The position numbers and the translations under genes were made by a program. Positions 6,467 through 10,335 of a stretch of DNA of 10,335 nt are shown here, in pieces (position 1 is the stretch's first letter; the number at the start of each line of letters is the position of its first letter). Origin of the DNA: Desulfovibrionaceae bacterium (lineage in GTDB: Bacteria > Desulfobacterota > Desulfovibrionia > Desulfovibrionales > Desulfovibrionaceae); the NCBI GenBank assembly GCA_900770205.1, contig CAAGJV010000035.1, forward strand, positions 1 through 10,335, given 5' to 3'. A model generated the notes under the pieces. The model made no database searches. It was given only the letters and a program-made list of their open reading frames with translations, and had not been told where the DNA came from.

Positions 6467-6483
6467 TGGCTGATAGTCAGCCA
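6467..6483. repeat. Palindromic hairpin abutting the ribosome site of the small exported protein gene
   Basis: TGGCTGA (6467-6473) and TCAGCCA (6477-6483) form a perfect 7-bp stem with a TAG loop. It ends exactly where the AGGGAG ribosome site (6484-6489) begins. It could act as an operator in DNA or, in RNA, tune access to the ribosome site. Both are inference. Confidence 0.45.
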
Positions 6484-6494
6484 AGGGAGTCATC

Positions 6495-6941
6495 ATGAAA
6501 GCTTCCCGTCTCTTTGCCATGGCCGTTCTTCTGGCCGGACTCTGCACCAGTTCTCCTGCCCTTGCCGATAACGAAGCAGCACAAAAAACGGAACGAAGAA
6601 CTCCTGTTGTTGTGGAATTTGAAGGAAACGACAGCATAGGCGCTTCGCTTTTTGCCAATCTGCAGAAAAAGATTTCTGCGACCAACCCGCAGAAACCGGC
6701 ACGCGAAGCCAAATTCCGCCTTCTGCTTTCCACAAGCTCAGAATTTCCTTCCCGCCCGGGCGTAGGCTCTGTCTATGCCGTGGTGTGGGTCCTTGCCCTT
6801 TCGGAAGGTTCCATGGAATACTATCTTGTGCGAGACCTCGGCATCGTCACTCCCGACAGTGTCGATGAAGTTGCTGACCGCATCATCAGCAGAACCGATG
6901 GGGTCGCCGCACGATACGGCTATCTCGACAGGGAAAAATAA
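6495..6941 (+). CDS. Small exported protein of unknown function
   Basis: The product has 148 residues. Residues 1-24 are a convincing signal peptide: basic KASR, a hydrophobic run, and PALA before Asp25. The mature protein of about 124 residues is mixed alpha/beta-like, with VVVEFEG (38-44), a possible short helix (46-60), a basic linker, KFRLLLSTSSEFPSRPGVGSVY (73-94, first of two likely strands), a hydrophobic VVWVLALSE, and a C-terminal helix around DSVDEVADRIISR (121-133). There are no cysteines after the signal, no lipobox and no membrane segment, so it is probably a soluble periplasmic protein. I do not recognise a family. AGGGAG precedes the start by five bases. It sits 82 bases after purN and is closed by a strong terminator, so it may be a single-gene unit. 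Confidence 0.8.
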   Translation: MKASRLFAMAVLLAGLCTSSPALADNEAAQKTERRTPVVVEFEGNDSIGASLFANLQKKISATNPQKPAREAKFRLLLSTSSEFPSRPGVGSVYAVVWVLALSEGSMEYYLVRDLGIVTPDSVDEVADRIISRTDGVAARYGYLDREK

Positions 6942-6973
6942 CCGCTGAGGCCCCTCGCACGGAAGAATACGTT

Positions 6974-7007
6974 CAGGCAGGCTGCATATTCCTGCCTGCG
7001 TCTTTTT
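6974..7007 (+). terminator. Intrinsic terminator after the small exported protein
   Basis: CAGGCAGG (6974-6981) and CCTGCCTG (6991-6998) form a perfect 8-bp stem with a nine-base loop, followed by CGTCTTTTT. It lies 32 bases after the stop and insulates the gene from the membrane protein/lpxB pair downstream. Confidence 0.88.
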
Positions 7008-7030
7008 CTGTGCGCAGATTTAAGTACAGG

Positions 7031-7036
7031 TATCCT
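7031..7036 (+). promoter_or_regulatory. Possible -10 element for the Gate protein/lpxB operon
   Basis: TATCCT lies 22 bases before the ATG at 7059 and after the preceding terminator. No good -35 hexamer is found about 17 bases upstream. If it is used, the leader would be only about 15 bases and would have no Shine-Dalgarno sequence. Confidence 0.3.
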
Positions 7037-7058
7037 TTCTCTCTCCCACACCCCTGCC

Positions 7059-8036
7059 ATGAAAACGTTTTTCTACAGTATGCTTTCCTGCTGGAAAGAT
7101 GGGCACAAGGTAGCCCTCGGTATTTTCCGCTTTCTTATTCCCATTGTCGTCATTGTCAAAATTCTGGAGGAAAGCGGACTCATTCCCTGGCTCTCCTTGC
7201 CCATGCGCCCCATTATGGAGCTGATCGGCCTGCCGGCGGAACTAAGCCTTGCCTGGATATCCTGCATGCTCGTCAGCATGTATTCCGGCCTCATGGTTCT
7301 TATTTCCCTCACGCCGCATCTTCCGGAGCTTACCACAGCCCAGATGACTGTTTTCGGCGTGCTCATTCTTATTGCCCACAGCCTTGTGCTTGAAGTCCGC
7401 ATAGCAGGACAGTGCGGAGTATCCATGCCCTTCCAGTTCGTTCTGCGCTTTGCCTCCGGCATACTGGCAGCATTTCTCCTCCATCTTCTTCTCGATGGAT
7501 TCGGACTTCTTCAGGAAAAAGCCGTTATTGCCCTTGCCGTTGAACCCACGCAGTCGTGGGGGGCATGGAGCATTCAGCAGATCAAGGCGCTGGGGCAGAT
7601 GTATCTCATCATCTGTGCCGTCATGTATCTTCAGCGTTTTCTCGATGCCTTTCATATTTCCGACTTCATGGGAAAAATTCTCGGTCCGCTGCTCCGCATA
7701 CTTGGCATCTCACCAAAAGCTGTTTCCATCGTCATCATCGGATTTACGATGGGGTTGCTCTACGGGAGCGGAATCCTCATAAAGAACGCGCAGAACAGAA
7801 CGCTGTCCCGTCAGGATATCCTCTGTGCCATCTCTCTTCTGGGGCTTGCCCACGCCCTCATTGAAGATACGCTCATCCTCACGCTTATCGGCGGCAGCCT
7901 GTGGGGGCTGCTGGGCTTCCGCATTCTGTTCACTCTCGCAGCGGGAGTTCTTATTAACGTTTCCTATCCAGCCCTTAAACGTTTTGCAGGAACAGACGAG
8001 GCCATCCATGAAAACGCTGTGGATCAATGCCGGTGA
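7059..8036 (+). CDS. Nucleoside-recognition/Gate-type polytopic membrane protein
   Basis: The product has 325 residues, mostly hydrophobic, with an estimated eight or more membrane helices. Two halves resemble each other. RPIMELIGLPAEL (50-62) matches GPLLRILGISPKA (209-221). SMYSGLMVLISL (73-84) matches LLYGSGILIKNA (233-244). LTTAQMTVFG leading to IAHSLVLE (91-112) matches LSRQDILCAI leading to LAHALIED (249-270). A paired helix-hairpin repeat with Gly-rich turns is typical of the nucleoside-recognition (Gate) domains of nucleoside transporters and spore-maturation-like proteins; many stand-alone members have unknown substrates. The repeated AHxLxxE/D motif in both halves may line a shared path. 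There is no clear ribosome site before the ATG, and the next in-frame ATG (residue 8) is no better. The 3' end overlaps lpxB by 29 bases, so the two are co-transcribed. Transport of a lipid A precursor or nucleotide by-product is conceivable but not shown. Confidence 0.75.
   Translation: MKTFFYSMLSCWKDGHKVALGIFRFLIPIVVIVKILEESGLIPWLSLPMRPIMELIGLPAELSLAWISCMLVSMYSGLMVLISLTPHLPELTTAQMTVFGVLILIAHSLVLEVRIAGQCGVSMPFQFVLRFASGILAAFLLHLLLDGFGLLQEKAVIALAVEPTQSWGAWSIQQIKALGQMYLIICAVMYLQRFLDAFHISDFMGKILGPLLRILGISPKAVSIVIIGFTMGLLYGSGILIKNAQNRTLSRQDILCAISLLGLAHALIEDTLILTLIGGSLWGLLGFRILFTLAAGVLINVSYPALKRFAGTDEAIHENAVDQCR
7998..8001 (+). promoter_or_regulatory. Ribosome binding site that fixes the lpxB start
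   Basis: GAGG within ACGAGG, six bases before the ATG at 8008 and inside the end of the upstream gene. It supports the start giving MKTLWINAGE, which places AGEISGD at the usual N-terminal position, instead of any upstream in-frame codon. Confidence 0.65.
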
Positions 8037-9147
8037 AATCTCCGGAGACCTTCAGGGAGGAGCTCTGCTCTCCTCTCTGCGTACTCTGCTCCCTGAAAAT
8101 TCCCTGCGAGTGGTAGGGATGGGAGGGGATCATCTGGCCCGCGCCGGGCAGGAAAATATCCTGCGAGTGGAAGAGCTTTCCGTCATGGGCATTGCCGAGG
8201 TCGTCACCAGCCTGCCGAAGATATTCCGAATGCTTCGATGCATACGCAGGGAAATGAGCCGCCTCCGCCCCGATGCCGTGCTGCTCATCGATGCGCCGGA
8301 ATTCAACTTCCGCGTGGCGAAGATCGCCTCTTCCTTAGAGATTCCCGTCTATTACTTCATTCCGCCTAAAGTATGGGCATGGCGAACAGGGCGTGTAAAA
8401 TTCTTGAAACAGCATATCCGCCGGATATTTTCCATTCTGCCGTTTGAGGTGGAGTTTTATCGGGCCCACGGCATGGAAGTAGACTATGTCGGCAATCCTC
8501 TCGTTGATCTTGTCGATTATGAGCACATAAAAACTACCCTTCCTCAACAGCACTGCATAGGACTCATGCCGGGCAGCCGCCGCAAGGAGGTGGAATCTCT
8601 CCTCCCCTCGTTTGCAAAGGCCGCATGCCTTCTTCAAAAACGCTTCCCGGATATGGAATTTCACTGCATACGCGCTTCAAATTTTTCCGAATCCTATCTG
8701 CGCGGACTCTGGAACTGCGACATCCCTCTTGTCATGCACGATGGCACAGACAGGTACCGCCTCATGCGCTCATTCGAGTTCATCGTTGCGGCTTCCGGCA
8801 CCGCCACGCTGGAAACAGGGCTTGCAGGGGTACCTACCATCGTTACCTATAAGCTTTCGCCGCTCTCATACTGGATAGGGCGCAGAGTCCTGAAAGTCTC
8901 CTGGATAAGCCTGACCAATCTTATCATGAACAAAGCCGTCTTTCCCGAGCATATCGAAAAAGATGCCGATGCAGAACCGCTTGCCGAAAGAATGGGAGAA
9001 TGGCTTTCCCACCCGGAAGAACTGGATTCCATACGAAACGAACTTGAAGAACTGCGCCTCCGGTGCGGCCGCCCTGGCAGCGCCATGCGTGCAGCCGGCG
9101 CTCTGATGAAAGAGCTATTCCCTGGTGAAAATTTTTCCCGCGCATAA
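8008..9147 (+). CDS. lpxB: Lipid-A-disaccharide synthase
   Basis: The product has 379 residues (E. coli LpxB has 382). It is a family GT19 inner-membrane-associated glycosyltransferase that joins UDP-2,3-diacylglucosamine and lipid X to make the lipid A disaccharide, releasing UDP. Family signatures in order: AGEISGD (8-14), PDAVLLIDAPEFN (88-100), PPKVWAWR (119-126), LPFE (144-147), VGNPLVD (161-167), MPGSRRKEV (187-195) and SGTATLE (263-269). The segment LTNLIMNKAVFPEHIEK (302-318) aligns without gaps to E. coli, but where other LpxB proteins usually read a Gly-Arg pair and a Leu-Gln it has Asn-Lys and Ile-Glu. The start lies 29 bases inside the upstream Gate-type gene. Other lpx genes are not in the window. 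It implies an outer membrane with lipid A. Confidence 0.95.
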   Translation: MKTLWINAGEISGDLQGGALLSSLRTLLPENSLRVVGMGGDHLARAGQENILRVEELSVMGIAEVVTSLPKIFRMLRCIRREMSRLRPDAVLLIDAPEFNFRVAKIASSLEIPVYYFIPPKVWAWRTGRVKFLKQHIRRIFSILPFEVEFYRAHGMEVDYVGNPLVDLVDYEHIKTTLPQQHCIGLMPGSRRKEVESLLPSFAKAACLLQKRFPDMEFHCIRASNFSESYLRGLWNCDIPLVMHDGTDRYRLMRSFEFIVAASGTATLETGLAGVPTIVTYKLSPLSYWIGRRVLKVSWISLTNLIMNKAVFPEHIEKDADAEPLAERMGEWLSHPEELDSIRNELEELRLRCGRPGSAMRAAGALMKELFPGENFSRA

Positions 9148-9159
9148 ATTCTGCACCAT

Positions 9160-9193
9160 AAAAAAGGAAGAACGATCTGCCAAACGTTCTTCC
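9160..9193 (-). terminator. Terminator between convergent lpxB and the PP-loop gene
   Basis: GGAAGAACG (9166-9174) and CGTTCTTCC (9185-9193) make a perfect 9-bp stem with a ten-base loop. On the minus strand it is followed by six T (complement of 9160-9165), so it should terminate the PP-loop transcript. On the plus strand the tail CCTTATT is poorer, so it may stop lpxB transcription only partly. Confidence 0.85.
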
Positions 9194-9231
9194 CCTTATT
9201 GCCAAACGGCATTGAAAAACAACCTTGCTTT

Positions 9232-10326
9232 TCAGCTCTGCTGCTCCAAAAATTCCTGAGGATCTTCCGCCTGCTTCAAACGGTCAGGCTTGCGAAGCGC
9301 ATAAAGCTCATCTCTTGCGCTTTCCCAGGAAGGTTCCTGAAAACCAGTTTCCCTGCAAGGGACAACCGTCACCATATTCATCTGGGTTCCGGAAGTTACC
9401 CTCACACTGATACGCTGACCTTCCATGGCAGCACGACATGCCTTGGGAGAGTAGGAAGCAACCAGTGCGGCAGCCTCGAGAACAGCCTCGCTGCTCCACG
9501 GGCGTGAACTTCTGCCAAGCCCCAGAGGGCCTGGGAAGCCTGCTACTTTAAATAGCATGTCGCCAGAGCGGATAAGAGAAGAATACGCCTCGTTATCTTC
9601 CTTATGCCGGCCTATGCTCAGCCAGAAATCCCCTTGCCAGAACTGCCGCCCCACATCGGCAAGCATGAAATCATTAACATCCGCATGGCTGATTCTGGAA
9701 AGCACCGGCCAGAATCGGCGGGGATTTTTCTTCTCCGTCAGCTTGCAGCCTCCGCCTGGCGTTGGTATTTCGGTAATACCGAAATGCTCGGCAAGGGCAA
9801 GCTGGCTTTTGCGGCCTCTCCCATTGAAATTCAGCAGGCGTGTCCGATCGATGAGGCCGGAAAGTTCCGGTTCCGTAGGATCCAAAAGCTGCGCGCACAG
9901 CGGGCGTACAAGGATATTTTTCACCCCGGCATCCCGACGGATGATATTCAGCGTATCTCTGCGCTGCGACATAGGCCTCTGCCCCAGAACTTCTCCGGAA
10001 ACAAGAAAGCTTGCCCCGTATTCCTTCATTTTCTCTCTGGCAAGGCTCATCATGAGTATCTTGCAGTCTACGCAGGGGTTCATGGCACTGCCGAAACCGT
10101 GCGCAGGGCCTTTTACCAGCATTTCGACAAAAGCCTGCCCCTCATCCACGGGGCTGATATCGAGCCCATAGACATCCTGCCAGTGTTCAATGCGGTGAGG
10201 GTGCCCGAAAAACGGAGAGCAGAAATGCAGGCACTTGATTTTTCTGCCCTGTTCCATCAACAGCCGGGCGGCAAGAATACTGTCCAGCCCCCCCGAAAAA
10301 AGAGCGATACCATCATAATTTTTCAT
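9232..10326 (-). CDS. PP-loop ATPase, tRNA-thiolation (MnmA/ThiI)-like
   Basis: The product has 364 residues. The N-terminus carries the ATP-pyrophosphatase loop SGGLDS (11-16) in IALFSGGLDSILAARLL. MNPCVDCK (82-89) has Cys85 and Cys88 in the same position as the NPC motif of MnmA. Later come SGEVLGQRPMSQ (110-121), where MnmA has its GHY region, and TPGGGCKLT (189-197) with Cys194. In MnmA and ThiI one cysteine activates sulfur and a second forms the disulfide, so Cys85 or Cys88 with Cys194 are candidates. The fold implies adenylation of an RNA base or small acceptor. The C-terminal part (about 200-364) does not look like the MnmA barrel domain and I do not recognise it. The family is often labelled tRNA 2-thiouridylase-like. 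The substrate is unknown and the sulfur-transfer role is inferred. The ATG lies nine bases from the window edge, so a ribosome site is only partly visible. Confidence 0.75.
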   Translation of the reverse strand: MKNYDGIALFSGGLDSILAARLLMEQGRKIKCLHFCSPFFGHPHRIEHWQDVYGLDISPVDEGQAFVEMLVKGPAHGFGSAMNPCVDCKILMMSLAREKMKEYGASFLVSGEVLGQRPMSQRRDTLNIIRRDAGVKNILVRPLCAQLLDPTEPELSGLIDRTRLLNFNGRGRKSQLALAEHFGITEIPTPGGGCKLTEKKNPRRFWPVLSRISHADVNDFMLADVGRQFWQGDFWLSIGRHKEDNEAYSSLIRSGDMLFKVAGFPGPLGLGRSSRPWSSEAVLEAAALVASYSPKACRAAMEGQRISVRVTSGTQMNMVTVVPCRETGFQEPSWESARDELYALRKPDRLKQAEDPQEFLEQQS

Positions 10327-10335
10327 GTCTTTTTA

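Noticed and set aside
7825..8007. An N-terminal extension of lpxB by 61 residues
   Set aside because: It lies wholly inside the Gate-type gene, does not resemble LpxB, and the ATG at 8008 has a ribosome site and puts AGEISGD at the expected place.
9178..9208. A 9-base direct repeat (TGCCAAACG at 9178-9186 and 9200-9208)
   Set aside because: Only two short copies, one within the terminator loop and arm. There is no array, attachment-site or mobile-element context, so chance is the simplest explanation.
1..10335. Mobile elements, CRISPR arrays, tRNA/rRNA genes or defence systems
   Set aside because: No transposase or integrase-like protein, regularly spaced repeats, tRNA-like cloverleaf or rRNA sequence was seen. 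All long genes look like housekeeping or energy-metabolism genes with similar base use.

Overview
The window is about 10.3 kb of densely coded, mid-GC bacterial chromosome. It most likely comes from a Gram-negative anaerobe of the sulfate- or sulfite-respiring Desulfovibrionaceae type (Desulfovibrio, Bilophila, Mailhella and relatives). Four features point there: a DsrMK/HdrED-type cytochrome b plus CCG iron-sulfur protein pair, a CobA-HemD fusion of the kind known in Desulfovibrio, a [NiFe]-hydrogenase maturation protease at the left edge, and lipid A synthesis (lpxB). The genus assignment is inference. I see no phage, insertion sequence, CRISPR array, rRNA or tRNA.

Layout, left to right. 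(1) The C-terminal end of a hydrogenase maturation protease (+, 1-165) runs into a symmetric terminator that it shares with a convergent gene for an exported, glycine-rich Tim44-like protein (-, 211-1137). (2) A two-gene minus-strand operon (3895 down to 1369) encodes a five-helix cytochrome-b-like membrane protein followed by a 531-residue protein with two 4Fe-4S motifs and a CCG domain, with hairpins and a terminator behind it. Its promoter lies about 180 bases upstream, leaving a long, hairpin-containing leader. (3) Divergently, a plus-strand operon encodes a CobA-HemD fusion (uroporphyrinogen III methylation and synthesis, feeding siroheme, heme and cobalamin) whose stop codon overlaps the start of purN (purine synthesis). 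(4) A gap holding three back-to-back small hairpins precedes a small unrecognised exported protein (6495-6941) with a clear terminator. (5) A duplicated-repeat membrane protein of the nucleoside-recognition/Gate type overlaps lpxB by 29 bases. (6) A terminator with a 9-bp stem separates lpxB from a convergent PP-loop ATPase related to tRNA thiolation enzymes (-, 9232-10326).

Functional picture. The membrane/Fe-S pair would exchange electrons between menaquinol and a soluble thiol/disulfide-type partner. The neighbouring CobA-HemD supplies the tetrapyrrole precursors that cytochrome b and siroheme sulfite reductases need. The Gate protein/LpxB overlap suggests that a membrane protein of unknown substrate is co-produced with lipid A disaccharide synthase. 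Nothing here is a clearly new multi-gene system. The best leads are the Dsr-like pair without JOP partners and with a structured leader, the Gate-lpxB coupling, the triple hairpin at 6427-6483, and the PP-loop protein with its cysteine set.
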